From Callipepla californica brunnescens (Eukaryota; Chordata; Aves; Galliformes; Odontophoridae), in NCBI GenBank assembly GCA_023055505.1, contig JALIRH010000004.1, forward strand, positions 8,861,368 through 8,925,367: a DNA stretch of 64,000 bases. The letters run 5' to 3'. The notes beneath the pieces were generated by a model that did no database searches, was not told where the DNA came from, and saw only the letters and a program-made list of their open reading frames with translations. Made by a program: the position numbers and the translations under genes. This document shows, in pieces, positions 37,801 through 50,350 of this stretch. Numbering within the stretch: the first letter of the stretch is position 1; each line of letters begins with the position of its first letter.

Positions 37801-40299
37801 TGTGTGAGTTAACCTTTTTCTTAAATGAAGATTTGCTCTTTTAACTATTTATGATGGAAACAATATGCTGAAAAGTAGATTTAGAATATGCTTCCATTCA
37901 TGACCAGCTCTCCCTCATGGTTCCTTGAGAATTTAATGAATTTTTATTCCTTGTAGATGTAAAAGTTATACGTTTACTGCTAGCCCTTTAATATGATAAG
38001 AAAAGTGCCTATGTGTGTGGGCTGAGTAGTTCAGCAGGCATCACATTTCCCATGTGAGGAAACTAGAAGTATAGCATCTGAAGATGGGGTAAAGCATGGT
38101 GAAGCTGACAAGCAGAAAAGATATTGCTGCTACAGCAAGGCAAGGGGGCAGTGCTTAGTCCTTCTGGATAGAATAGCCTGGATGCTTCTGGATTCTAAGG
38201 AAAATTGCTCAGAACGTTCTTTAGTCTCAGCAATTTTTATTTGGACTAGTTAAGTGTGCTGTTGCTTCTGATGCTGTATATGACTACTCTTGAATGTGAT
38301 GATTGATGTGCAAGGAAAGTAACTCAAGGCGTTTGGTGTGAGTTTGTGTAAGGGAGCACAGGCAGAAGAGTGTAGGGGGTAAAAAGAGTTGATTCGGTTA
38401 AAAAATAAAACACAAATTTGAGAAGCCTTTCCGATGGGTTTATATGGGAGTAAGACAACTGTGGCATTAAAACTTCTTTGTATTAGATATCGTGTTTAGA
38501 CAGAAGCTTTGATTTCATGATGGCAAATTATCAAAGCTTATTTTAAATGAGATTTTTACGTGGCAGTGGTGACTGCTTTTACTTGATGTGCTATTTTTTC
38601 AAATCTTTACTATGTCAGAGTTATACACCTGCAAGCTTTTGACCTCCATGCAATGTGTAGTTTTTATGTATTTTGGTCCTGGCCTGCGAGCTGTAAAATC
38701 TAAAGCTTTTATTTTTTAGAGTAAAGAGTGCTTGAAGTAGGGTGCTTTTCTGTGTGTTGTTTGTTGTTTAAGGTAAAACTATGAAGTTTTTTGTTTTTTT
38801 TAAGACTGCAGTATGGGAAGGTAAGGGAAATTACTTTATGTTCTGCTAGTGTATATTTGATCTCTCCTATTGCTTTGTAAAACTCTATTCATAAATGTAA
38901 AGTTTTTGTTCTATTACATATGGGCTTTTTTTTGTTTTTGTTTCTTTTGAGGAATCTACAACAATGAAAAGGTGTAGGGGGCTTCAGAGAGGCTGCAAGC
39001 ATCTTCCTTGCAGTTAAGAGTTGCCTTTATATATGTGTGTGTATATTAAAAGGGGCAACAAGAATCTGCTTTGTACAACCTGAGATGTGTTATTTTCTCT
39101 GAAACAGGAAGACTGTCCTTTCCATGGAAGTGTTGCCTGAAGTGCTAGGTCGTTTAGTGTTGGAGCAGCATAGTTGAGAGAACAGGAAGAATAAAATATT
39201 CAGTGTTTTATAAAACAAACACTCACTTTAAAATGTACAGGGGCTGTTTAACATCTACTTTTAAGATACAGAGTTGAAGGGTACTGTGCAGCAAGGGGTG
39301 CGACTTCACCTGGCCAGGTGAGTTGTGAACTCTTCTCTGCTTTCTGGATGAGCTGGTTGCTGAGCTGTGCTCCTCCTCTGCAGGTCAGGGCACTGTGAGG
39401 CCAGCAGCATGGGATGATGGCAAGGAAAGGAGGTAATGTGCAGCTATGGGAACTGACACACCACATCCTTATACTGACTTTGTAAATCTCAGCTGGAGAT
39501 TTTGGGTAGAGATGCAGGCACTCTGGGCTTTGGGTCTCCAGAAAACAGGCAGGCTTCTCACATGATGTCTCCCGTTAGGAGGGTCATGCTTACACCTTTC
39601 CTATAGGCCCTGAGTTCAGGCAGTCCATGATTCAAGCAAATACGTTGTTCAGCCACATCAATTTGTTATCATGTAAAATTCTCCACAATCAAATTTTGTT
39701 CTGTATTTCAATCCTTAAGTGGCACAGTTTTCAGGATGTTGTAAACGTCTAAATCTCCAAATGGGGCAACTGAGCTACTCTGAAAGTAGAAATGTTTCTA
39801 GTGCATGGTTTGTGTTAGAGGAAGCAATGTAGCTGTGGATGATAATCAATTAGTAATCATGACGTAATCATTAATTCAAAGTACTTAATTGGTGTGGATA
39901 TATGCCCTTAAGTATCTTGGTTTTACTACACAAAAAAATCACAACACTGTCACGTGACTAATATACTGCAGATGACAAAAGAAAATCTTTAAATATTCTG
40001 AGGTTATTTTGCAATTTCTTGTTTGTTATTTGCTTTCATGTTGTCCACTAAAAGCGCGAGGGACATGTGCCGTGCCTTAGGAGTCTATACGAGCTGATGT
40101 GGTATTATAGGATGTTGACTCTAAACCTATTTGTTACCTTCGTGGCCCTCATGAGGAAAAAGCAGCAAGAAAGAACTGAGAAAATAAAACCTGAGCAAGT
40201 TAAAGGCTTACAGGGAAGTCAGAAAAATGGTGTATATATGAAGCGGAGAACTAGAGTGGTTTAAGAGTTGCTGCTGTTTTTATTTTGTGCACAGCTCTT
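34861..40299. other. Intronic unique sequence, no gene seen
   Basis: Apart from the poly-T run at 35.16 kb there are only short simple stretches. I saw no recognisable interspersed repeat and no exon with convincing borders. Confidence 0.55.
35159..35184. repeat. Poly-T run (26)
   Basis: An uninterrupted run of T followed by GCATGCAATAC. It has the same polarity as most long homopolymer runs in the intron. Confidence 0.9.
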
Positions 40300-40318
40300 T
40301 CAGTAGAGGGCAGCGCTG
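40300..40318 (+). promoter_or_regulatory. Strong CTCF-like motif
   Basis: CAGTAGAGGGCAGC at 40301-40314 fits the degenerate CTCF core (C)CASYAGRKGGCRSY at every position except the first C, and is followed by GCTGG. This is the best CTCF-type match I found in the window. It sits inside the intron between the CpG-island promoter and the alternative exon, where a CTCF site could separate or loop the two promoters. Occupancy is unknown. Confidence 0.55.
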
Positions 40319-41196
40319 GTTCACTTTCTGTTGAAATTCAGAAGCTGCACAGTCACACGCAAATTAGTTACACTGTATTGTTCTAAATACTGACTTCAGG
40401 AATGGCTGAAAGTAGACCTTAAATTTAAAGGTGCTAGTAGGTAACTGGAGGAGGACTGGGAATGGTTTTCTGTATAGCCGTGCCTAGCCTGCATCAATGT
40501 AGTGCAAGGTTTAAGTTCTAGCAGTTTGTCTGTCCTTAATGGCACAGTTGCTGTGTCTTTGTGTTGTTAGTCCATCAGCTGGGGAGCTACAGCACATCTT
40601 CCTGTGACGGTTTTCTTGCTGAATGAACTGTAAGCCCGAAGCCAGGAGGAAACAATGAGACCTGCTCTGGACTGCTGTATCTGCTTTTTCAGCACCATGT
40701 GACTGTGATACGGACATAAAGTAAAAATAGCTTTTTGTTTTATTAGTAATTTCTCCCTGCTTGTCTTTCTGCTGCAGTAGAATGCATTTAAAAGTCTGTC
40801 TTACTGTGTGACTGGCAAAGTAAGTGTTAAAACGTGTTAGTCCTATTTTTCCACTGAAGCCTATTGGTATGTTACAAGTAATGTCCACAAGGAGGAGCTT
40901 TAAGGCTCTGCAGCTGAGAATTTTTCCCTTTTAACTAATAAGCAGAAGGATGAATGGATTTACGGAGTCTCTTAAAGCCAGATATAAAGTGACCACTTCA
41001 TTGTTTTTCAGTAAAGTGGGCGGACTTCAGAAAAATGCAACAAGATCAACAGATATTTTGGACTTCTTAATGTGAGTCTCTGAAAATAATCCTGTAAAAG
41101 AGCATGGGAAGGACAGGTTAAAAATAGCTCATTACTTATTTATTCTTTTGGAATTACTCCTTTCCAAACTGATTTCAAAAGTAGGCAGAACTTAAT

Positions 41197-41212
41197 GGGG
41201 GGGGGGGGGGGG
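41197..41212. repeat. G16 homopolymer
   Basis: Sixteen consecutive G on the + strand. Such runs are hard to sequence, so the exact length may be an assembly estimate. Confidence 0.9.
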
Positions 41213-44200
41213 AAAGCACTAGTAAAAGACTTGCTAAATCTTCTTTTACTGGGAGGAGTGTTTCTTTTTTTCCTTTTTTTTTTTTTTTTTAAACAGTCCT
41301 ACCCTAAAAGAAGAGGAGGAAACATTAGATAACAACCATTTTGATAGATGAAAGAAAGGCAGAGAACATTTTCCTTTCTTTTGGCCAGCTGTCTTTTGGA
41401 AAATGAGATATGTATACTGCTTCTCTGGAAGAGTATCTTTGTTTTGTTTTTCACTGCACATGCTAGAAGTTGTATCTTGCTGAATTCTGGAAGAGTGCTA
41501 CCTGTATTTCAGGCTGTACTTCAGTAATTAGCTGTATTGAGCTTTTGAGTATCCTCACTATTTTACACAGCCATCTTGTTGGAAATCCCCTGCTGTTAAT
41601 TATTGCTGGAATGGAATTCATCATCTGTTCGTTGTGCTGCTGTTGGTAAGGTGATTTTGTATATTCATGCACTGGCACAGTCATGTGTGGACATGAGTTG
41701 TGCAGATATATGAAAAGAACTTGGCTAATGAGGGGGAAGAAGCAGCAGAAAACCGAAGTCAAGTGTGTCTCCTGTCCAGCTTTTCTGCCTGAACTAGCCT
41801 TTTCTGATGATAAGAGATGTTGGTAATGTACTTTTACCACATATCTGGCACAACTTGAAGAAACAGTTCACTGAGTATTTTCTACAAACATTTTTGTCAA
41901 CTCTCTTTATATAACTCATGTTATACTCAGTATCTTTGAAACATGGGAACTGATTAGTGCTTTTTTTTTTTTTCTTTGTCCATGGTCTTAGTTGTCACTT
42001 TGTGCTTGACTTGAGGGGTTGTTTTTGAAGGCTGTGAAACGTTTTCAGATAGTGAATTGTGTTGTTTCTTTATGCCTTGCAGATAGCCTACTAGTAAGTG
42101 AGAGATGGGGAATTTTTTTCTTGATTTTGTTGTTTAGGAGCTTCCAAAGTAAAATCCTGAGAAATTTGGAATGAAAACTGCAGATCAAAACTGCATATCC
42201 CCTTTTTCCTTTTTAAAATTGCTACCCCTTTCTGAAGGCCCTTTTCTCTCTCAAATTTTAGATGCAGAAAATGGTATATGGCAAGTGGAAACTTTTTTTA
42301 TACTTAATTACATTGTGTTAAGAGGTTTTCTGGTTGCATCCTACTACTGATTCTAGGCTGTACAGACGCCAGTGGCTGAACCAGTTTGTAATGCTTCTGG
42401 ATCACACTGAATCTGCTACAGATCTGAATTAACTCCTTTTTAAACATGAATGTGTTTAGAACTATAGCTTTTTTTTTTTTTCTGCCTCTTTTTTTTTCCA
42501 TGTATTCTTGCCATGCAGATTTGTTAAAATGACAGCCCATTGCTAGCTGAGTAGATATATCTGTTGGTGTGAAAGATGTGGCAGGCAGTTTGGACAGTTT
42601 TTTAAAGAGCCCTGCCCTGTAATGAAATGTTAGGTTAGATTTCTGAGCCACAACCTCAGAATAGAAATTTAACTTCCCTTGGAAGGGAGGTGGGGGGGGG
42701 GGGAAGAGAGGAGGTGATGGAGTGAGTTTAAAATCAGTGTGGTCTCTTTCTTCCTTCCCCCTCCTCCCCCCCATGGCCCATTCTCCACCTACAATCTTAG
42801 GGGACTTGCGGTTGTATTTGGGCAGGGATTTTTGCCCTTCCCTCTGATTTTGCCAACGTGGGTTTCCAGTTTTCAAAGGCTCTGAATACTTCATCCTTTT
42901 GATTTCTGACGCAAGCAGCAAATTCCTTTCGGTTCTGAAGTCAATAGCATTATTGATTAGTTTAAAAAAAAATTCTAGATGTAGGTTTTTTTTTTGTTTG
43001 TTTTTGTTTTTTTTGCATAATTCCTAAGTTTTCTAACAGTGAGTGGTTCTGTGGTAGTCCATTTCAAACTACAATGACTTAGGTTTGGGATTATTAGGGT
43101 ATTAAATTTCTCACACAGACTTAACAGAAACAGAGTTTTTAACTGGGAGTTTCTTGGTGACTGGTTATAATGAAGCTAAGGATACTGAGGGTACATTTAC
43201 TGAAGCATAATATTTATATTTAATGTTTCTCAGGCTGATACACTGTTGACAAAAATTCCCTGTGCAGGCAGTTTGGAAACATTTCTCTGTTTGTAATAGA
43301 ATACAGTTGTCTTGGAGCAAAGATTTTCTTAGCACTTACTAGGCAAGCTTTATTTAAACAAACTTAGGGTTGCTATTTTGATATCATCGTACCAAAAGCT
43401 TCCACAGAATACACATGGAAAGGCACTAAGTGTAATCTAGCCATCATTTGGGCTGGAATAAGCAGTCTGATTGTTTGTTGTCCCTTTTTCTACAAGCCTT
43501 ATATTCAGAATAAAACATGAAAGAAATCCAGCATAGTCACCTGCTTAGCTTCAAATCATTGTGAAAATCCCTCTGCAGCCTGCGAAGAGAGAAGGCTGGT
43601 TCAGTCAGCTTTTAGAATAGTGGAAGAGGTAATGACTGGCAAGATGAATGCTGGCTATTATAAAGCTGCCTGTGGCTTCAGCATCTGCTTTTTTCACATC
43701 TTCCAGTCCACAGCATTTCTGCCCATATTGTGTTGTGTTATTTTTCACCTTACTGGTAGACCTAGGTTCTCATAATACTGATAGACTAACAATATAACTT
43801 TTGTTCTTTCTCCTGTGTTCCCTTGTCCTGGCGAGAGACAGCTGCTCTTGGGAGTTGAGTGCATTGAATGTGAAAATAAGTCTACACTGTGATGCAAAAC
43901 CCAAGGTACAGGAGTGTCTCATTGTAATGATGCAGTTTACTTTGCTAACGTTGAATGACTCTGTAGCTGATGGACTTAATTTTCTGTGATTTTAGTACCT
44001 GGCTCACTCCATCTATTTTATTAACTAGCTCCTAATAACTACGGTTTATGGGTGCTCTGTAACTGATTCCAATTTTAAACACCATCAGTTTTCTTATCAA
44101 ATTTTTAGTTCTTAAAATCAGGCAATCTTCCAGTAGAGGCCAGATGTTGGTTGATATATAAACTAAATGGAAGCAGGAAACATTTCTAATGACACTTCAC

Positions 44201-44753
44201 CTTTTATAGTTGGTTTAGAAAGTAAAAAAGGGGAGGAAGAAAACAAGAACTTAAAACCAGTCCATCAGCTACGACTGATGACTATAAATCACACAGCAGA
44301 CATTTCGTAAGAGGAGATAAATCCTGATTAGACAATCTCAAATGCTTCTGGGAGGAGCTGTGGATGCTATCCTGTAGTTAGCATATTACTCTAATTAGCA
44401 AATAGTTCACACCCCATGAATGAAAGGAGTTATCTGAAAGTGTTTTGAGTTTGAACTATCTGAAATTAGTTAAATCTCTAATGCATCTCTTTGATATCTG
44501 TGTGCCAGAGGGAATTGGATGGTAAGATTACTTTCCAACAATGTACACATTTTAAGGAAAATGAAAATGGTGTATGTGATTTTAAAAAACTGTCCACTTT
44601 CTAATGTAAAGAATTTGTTTTTTAAAGTATCTTGGGAGTAGTAAATTTTCCTCATGATATTCCTTGGATGAGCTTTGGTTAAAATGAGAATGATTATACC
44701 CTCTTACCATGTTCTTATGAATGCAGAATGATAAAAGAGAGAGGAGGGGGTGG

Positions 44754-44756
<3 letters not shown>

Positions 44757-44786
<30 letters not shown>
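44757..44786. repeat. Poly-T run (about 30)
   Basis: The longest T run in the window, preceded by a G-rich 'gaggagggggtggtga'. It is not linked to a recognisable retroposon, as no SINE or LINE body adjoins it. Confidence 0.9.
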
Positions 44787-44792
<6 letters not shown>

Positions 44793-46761
44793 CTGGGATA
44801 TGTTCTTATGCTGTTGTGCTCTGTCTTCTCCCTTCATACTCCTACTCCAGCTGGGTTTTGCTGAAGTTTTATCCAGGACAGTCATAACTTGAAAACAGTT
44901 CATTGCAGGATGATAGTCCTTACTGAACATGATTATGTAAACTACTCTTTCTGTCATGTTTCAGAACATCTGCTGTAGATGACAAGATCAAGAGGACAGA
45001 AACCTATCACCTACATGTTTCTTCTGTATTTGCTTGTCAGAATAACATCTGCTTTGTATGTAGTTCAAAATGAAGCTCTGGTTCTCCATTATAGCGTTGT
45101 GTAAGACCTCCTTCCATTGCCCTTTTATTGGTTTTCTGCAGCATTGTAGGGAGTAGATTGTATAAAGCATGCCCTGGAAAGCAGAGCCTGCTAAAAGGTT
45201 TAAGACAAACTTGTTTGAAGACAAAGAGGGCATTGAGGGGAATTCTAGAGAGGGACTGAAGGGTTTTTGCAGTGCAACAGAGCCTTGTCTGTGCAGGACT
45301 CAGCCTGCCTCTAAGTTCCAGCAGGCTGTTGAGAAGCAGGCCAAGAAAAGACTCTCCAAGACCCCGTTCTCTTCATCTGAAGTCTGCCATCTGGACAGAG
45401 GATGGCTAGAGGGTTCCTGGAACATATAGAAAGGAATCTTGAGGGCTGAAAATAATTGCCAGTGGAGACAGGAAGTGTCTGAGACATACAAAGGTTGGAG
45501 GAGGGGAGCTGCTGCATTGCTGCTCTGTGGGTCACAGTGGTAAGGATGGGAGGCAGATGAGGAAAGTCTCTCTGCTATACGGAGAGGTGCGTAAACTTTC
45601 CTCCAAGGCCTAAACCCGCTCTCCATTTACTGCCTCGTGTGTATGAGAGCATTTCAGTTGTTTACTATAAAGATCTGAGTGATTTGGGTTTCCCTTCGCT
45701 AGCAGGAATGGGTGCTTATGTTTGCAGCTTTTGGCATACCGGGAGTTTTAAGTCTAAAAACTTCATAGACGGGTAACAACTTGTCTTAGCTTTCATATTA
45801 TTGTGGCCGTGCTTTAGTTGCCACAAAGCTGTTACTGCAGCATGGTGTTTGGTGCGATCTGCTGCAGTCAAATCGAGTGATGTTATGAGCAGACTATGCT
45901 GCCCTCAGTGATTTTTCTCATGTGGCACATTGAAGGAGTAGGGATGTATTTTTTTTCCTTTTGTGTTCTTTAATAACTGTGATAAGTTCTGGAAAACAAT
46001 AACTTTTGTGGGTTCTGAATGTGGCATGGTCTTTGTGATCAGCTAACATTTCCACTCTGAGAGAAGTACCTCACCTGTCTTTTCTTTCTATCAGAGCCTT
46101 TTTATACTTCAAGAGAAATCTTGTGAATTTTTTCATCACCTGTTACGCATTTTTAAAGGTAACAATCCAAGTGATAGTGAATAGTTTTGTGGGCTGAAGT
46201 ATTATGTTTATATGAGGTAAGTTTTTATACTCAAAGTGTTTCAAAGAAAGTGGTCATGAAACAACTCCTATCCTACCAGGAGGCTTCTTCAGTGTTTGTT
46301 GTGAATGATTGTGCCCAGGATTTCTGGATCACTCATTATTCTCTAAGGAACAGAGGTACTTGTCTCTTAGAAGACCAAGACAGTGATTCTTGAGGAAACT
46401 AGTCTTTGAAAAAGAACTATTTTCCTTCAGTTAAGGATTCTTAAATGTGTATATCACATGAAGAGGTTGGTACATCTCATTACTGATCTTGCAAGTTGGG
46501 CGTGCACTAAGAAGCAGCATACGCTGTCTTACTTAGCTGAGCAGTAACAGAAAATCTAATGGTTTAAGAAAAAAATTTCCCATGCGATTATTTTCACAGT
46601 TCGTGTGATGGCATACTTCTCAGTGAGATCACTGTGGGTTGTTTATGGTTTGGCAACTGAATGGGGGCATGATATGTAAGAACACGAGGTGCAAGTTTGG
46701 AATGAGAATTGTTTCATTAAAATGACAGAAAATTTCTGATTCCTCTCTGTAGTTGCTCATA

Positions 46762-46784
46762 TTAGTGAACAGTCTGTTCACTAA
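46762..46784. promoter_or_regulatory. Perfect 23-bp inverted repeat, steroid-receptor-element-like
   Basis: Arms of 11 bases (TTAGTGAACAG and its complement) flank a single T. Read as half-sites, this is TGAACA-gtc-TGTTCA, an inverted repeat with three-base spacing. It agrees with the GNACAnnnTGTNC form bound by glucocorticoid, androgen, progesterone and mineralocorticoid receptors. The right half is duplicated: GTTCACTAAAGCCT recurs directly at 46776 and 46791. Binding is inferred from the motif only. Confidence 0.6.
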
Positions 46785-48670
46785 AGCCTTGTTCACTAAA
46801 GCCTAATGCTTTAATGCTGTCTCCTGGTAGCTAAGAGGCCAGATACCTAGCTGACAGAACCTGTAGACTGAGATTTCTAATTTACATGTTGATCAGTAAC
46901 TCCATGTTGTAGAATCTGTTAAATGCTATATATGTCTAGAAATGGAAAAAGTAGATCCTTCTACAACATCTTTATTCTTGTAAAGTATGTCTTTCTTTCC
47001 TTTCACTCTAAATGACTTGATATATCATCACTTGCAGTTATCAGTAAGGACTTTAATTATTTTCTAGACATTACATTCAGTTAACGTTTGAACTTGTAGT
47101 TGGGGGAAGGGAAGTGTGGGTTATCTGGGCTTGATAAATTATTTGTGAACATAGCTGTGTAATGTTGCAAAATGGAGTACCAATTTACACATTTTTCTCA
47201 AGAGCATGATGCATTTAAATGAATAGTAGGTAACATGTTCTCTACCAGCTCAGTATCTTATACAGAGTTTGAGTGAACAGCAGTAAGATGGATTTGCAGA
47301 TATAAGTCCTTGCAAACTTATTCCTGAATTTCATTAGTACTTTATGAGAGTGGTAGTTTGCCAGGAAAGAAATTAGAAAAATCTCTTGTGATTTAAATGA
47401 GAGTAATCACTGATTCTTTGCTGAAAATCTTTGTTTTTCCCCTTGTGAATCTTTTTTCTGATGTTACTGTAAATGCCAGGATTTTAGCTGCAAGTTCCGC
47501 AGCCATAACCTTTTCTGTCATGCGGTGCATATAATTGGAGCAAAGCGCAGTATGACAGGGCAGATCTTTCTTTGGATCTGAGGAAAGAGCATGGAAGTGG
47601 CTTTAGCATAGTTTTGAATTAGGCTTGAAAAATATCCTGTCTTTTTGAGGAGCTTGTTGAATTGTCGCCAGTGGTTTTCACTTCTCTGTCATGAGGAAAG
47701 TTGTGGAGAAGTTCTTTTAAATTGAATCTCTTTGCCCTATCCATAGAGAGGGGCGAAGCATAGTTTAAGCAGATGACAATACTTGTTTCTAGTGTGCTTA
47801 GTCAAAACTTCTTCCAATTGCTTTTCTTCTTTGAGTGTTTGCTGTTGTACCTTCGTGGAGTTCATGAGAAACAGATTTTGTGGATCAAAAATGGAATTTT
47901 AAGATAGTTGCAGGTGAAGGATATAATTTTGTATTAAGACCCAGGTAGAAATTCACACGTGCTTTCCTCACTGTACATTATTGCTTTGGGCTTACTCGTA
48001 GCACAGACTGACTCTTTGCCATGAATTCCCTGTGATAAGCAGGATTGCTTCTCAGTGACTGCAGATAAGGGTAGCGATTCTATTTTGTGGGTTTATGCCA
48101 CATGTGTGCTCTGAGAATGAGGGGAAGATGACCTTTCAAGTAGGCTGGTTTTTAATGTATGTATGTGGGAAGAACCTTGTTGCATGTTGACTTGGGAGTA
48201 ATCCTGGTCAATAATAGTAAAAAGTAGTGACCTGTATTAACAAAAGTCCTGGTCCTTAATATGGCTGTGAATATTATTGCACTTAAGGACAGGAATGGGG
48301 CAAGGGCTCTGGCTCTGGATTTGTGTTGTTCCATGGGTGTTTGCATAAACATGTAGTTGGATTTGAAGCTTCAGAAATAGAGATAAGGTAACTTTACTCA
48401 AATTCCTTGGCATATGTTGTTGTGTAAGTGCGGCGTATGAGGAGGATGAAATGCAGTCACCCTGTAACAAAACTTTGAGAGCTGCTATGTCTGGTATAGG
48501 ATGAGAACTGGCTAGTGCTCTAGTAAAGACCAACAGATTGCTAGAGAGCCCCATTTTTTCACCCCTTGAAAGAAATATGGAAAGGTGTATTTTTAAAAGG
48601 CTAAGAGTAAATGTGAAAGCTAGAAAGGGAATACTGTACCTACTCAGAGCAAAGTTTTACCTTACAGTCG

Positions 48671-49418
48671 TAGAATCACAGAATGGCTTCAGTTAGAGGG
48701 GACCTTAAAGGCTATCCAGTTCCAACTCCTTGTGATGGACAAGGTTCCCAAATGTTAGATTGGATTGCTCAGAGTCCCACCCAGCCTGGCCTTGAGCACC
48801 CCCAGGGATGGGGCATCCACACCTCTTCCAGGCAGCCTGTGCCAGTGCCTCACCTCCTTCTCAATAAATTTTTTTTCTGTCATCTAACCTAAAACTTCTC
48901 TTCTGTTTGAAAACTGTTCCCCTTTGTCCTGACACTATTAAACAGGTGAAAAATCAGTCTCTATTTCCCTTTGAGTACTGGAAGGCAGGAGTGAGGTCTC
49001 CTGCCTGTCCCCCTCAACTTTTCTTCATACGGGAGCTGCTCTTTGCAGCTCTTGTTGCCCTTTTCTGTACTCCACATGTTTTTTTTGTGCCAGGGACCCC
49101 AGTCCTGGATGCAGTACTGTAGTTGGGGCCTCATGATGGCAGAAGTGGAGAATGGTTACTTGCCTCACACTGCTGGCCAAGCCTTGTTTGATGCAGCCCA
49201 GGATGCAGTTGGCTACAAATGCGCACTGTTGGCTCACATAAAGCTTTTGTTCCATTATCTGAGCAGGATTGATCTCAATGAGTTCTTCTCAATCTGCATA
49301 TTCATCCGGGATTGCCCTGACTCGAATGCGACACCTTAAATGTGTCCTTGTTGAACCTCGTGCAGTTCACCTGGGCTCACTTCTTAAGCCTGTCCACATC
49401 CCTTCGAATGGCATCCCT
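48671..49418 (-). mobile_element. CR1 LINE fragment (antisense), about 750 bp
   Basis: On the + strand it begins 'tagaatcacagaatggctt', the reverse complement of a CR1 3' terminus. It continues through 'ggcctcatgatggcag', 'gatgcagcccaggatgcag' and 'ttgttgaacctcgtgcagtt' to 'ccacatcccttcgaatgg', all typical of the antisense CR1 3' region. It is 5'-truncated where it meets the A/C-rich block at about 49,420. Frames are interrupted, so it is not coding. Confidence 0.93.
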
Positions 49419-50095
49419 CATTTTATTTGAAAAACAAACAAAACAAACAAAAATGAAAACAACAAAACAACCCCCCCCCAAGACCCAATAGAAGAAACTC
49501 AATGTAGAAAAACATCTCATGTTAGCCTCCTCAAACAAAACTCTAACCTGAACCTTCCCCCCCCCCCCCCCCAAAAAAAAAAAAAAAAAAAGTTAAAAAT
49601 GCAACCCCACTCAACACTTCAACTCCCAGAAGACCAAGATCACAAAACAAAAAGTGCATGGTGTTTCACCTCCCATGGAAAAAGCTCTGAATCCCCCTGA
49701 AAAATGAAAAGCCAGTCTCTGAACTCAACTGCCTCAAGAACTTTCCTGAACCCCAAATACATAGAACAAGTGAAAAATAACTGTATCTCTAAGACCACCT
49801 CCCTAAAGGTGGTAGGGAATGCAAAGGATGACCCAAGCAAATAAAAAAGAAAAAAAAAAAAAACTCCCTAAAACTACTTTCCCAATTCCCTTAACAAATG
49901 GCACTGAACACAAATAAAATAAAAAAAACACCCAAGAACACTGCATCCCCTAAAAACAGACCAAAAAAAACCTCTTTCCCCCCCTTCCCCCCAAAAATAT
50001 AAACAGTTGAGAAAACACTCACTGTCTCGCTCCCTGAGTAAACAGAACAACAAATGAAAAACACATCACCAGCACAACCAAAATAGTTGTGTGCC
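49419..50095. repeat. A/C-rich, G-poor low-complexity block
   Basis: About 680 bp in which the + strand is nearly purged of G outside short islands. It contains (AAAC)n at about 49430-49470, a C16 run followed directly by A19 (49557-49591), and several CCCCC-AAAA steps. Segments around 49717-49785 and 50019-50064 share an ordered set of words (CTCA..., TCCTGA or CCCTGA, AGAACAA, TGAAAAA), which hints at diverged tandem units. It abuts the 5' truncation point of the antisense CR1. No known family is recognised. Confidence 0.7.
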
Positions 50096-50107
50096 TGGCA
50101 TGGGAAG

Positions 50108-50350
50108 CACGTGGGGGTTTTGTATGCTTTTTGTTTTGTTTTAGTGTTGTTCTTATTTTGGGGTGGTTTTTATACATATATATTTTTTTTTTGGATGGAG
50201 ATGATATTCTATATTGGGATATTTGTTAGGTTGCTTTTGTTTCTGGAGGGACACTGAGTTTTCTTCTGTTCTCGGAGTTTTTTTGTTATTTCTTTCCTCA
50301 TTGTTATTTTTGGGGGGATGTTTTCTTTTTCTGAGGGACATTTTTCTCTT
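50108..50350. repeat. G/T-rich block, opposite strand bias to its left neighbour
   Basis: Immediately after the CACGTG at about 50109 the + strand becomes rich in T and G and poor in A and C. The reverse complement of 50,215-50,320 reads like the block to the left: CCCCCCAAAAATA, then ACTC(A)GTGTC..CCTCC, AACA and CAAC words in the same order as 49,983-50,056. The best reading is a decayed inverted copy of the same unit. Low complexity makes alignment by eye uncertain. Confidence 0.5.

Larger units (their letters stand above)
40319..46761. other. Intronic sequence with simple runs, no gene supported
   Basis: Contains a G16 run (41197-41212), a poly-T near 41275-41291, a G12 run (42692-42703) and a T30 run (44757-44786). 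The longest open frame of the window lies here on the minus strand (42304-42921, 205 codons) but shows no recognisable domain; its Pro and Lys runs come from the G and T tracts. See findings. Confidence 0.55.

Noticed and set aside
48683..49339. Open frames of 65-98 codons in the 48.7-49.4 kb region
   Set aside because: They are translations of antisense CR1 sequence.
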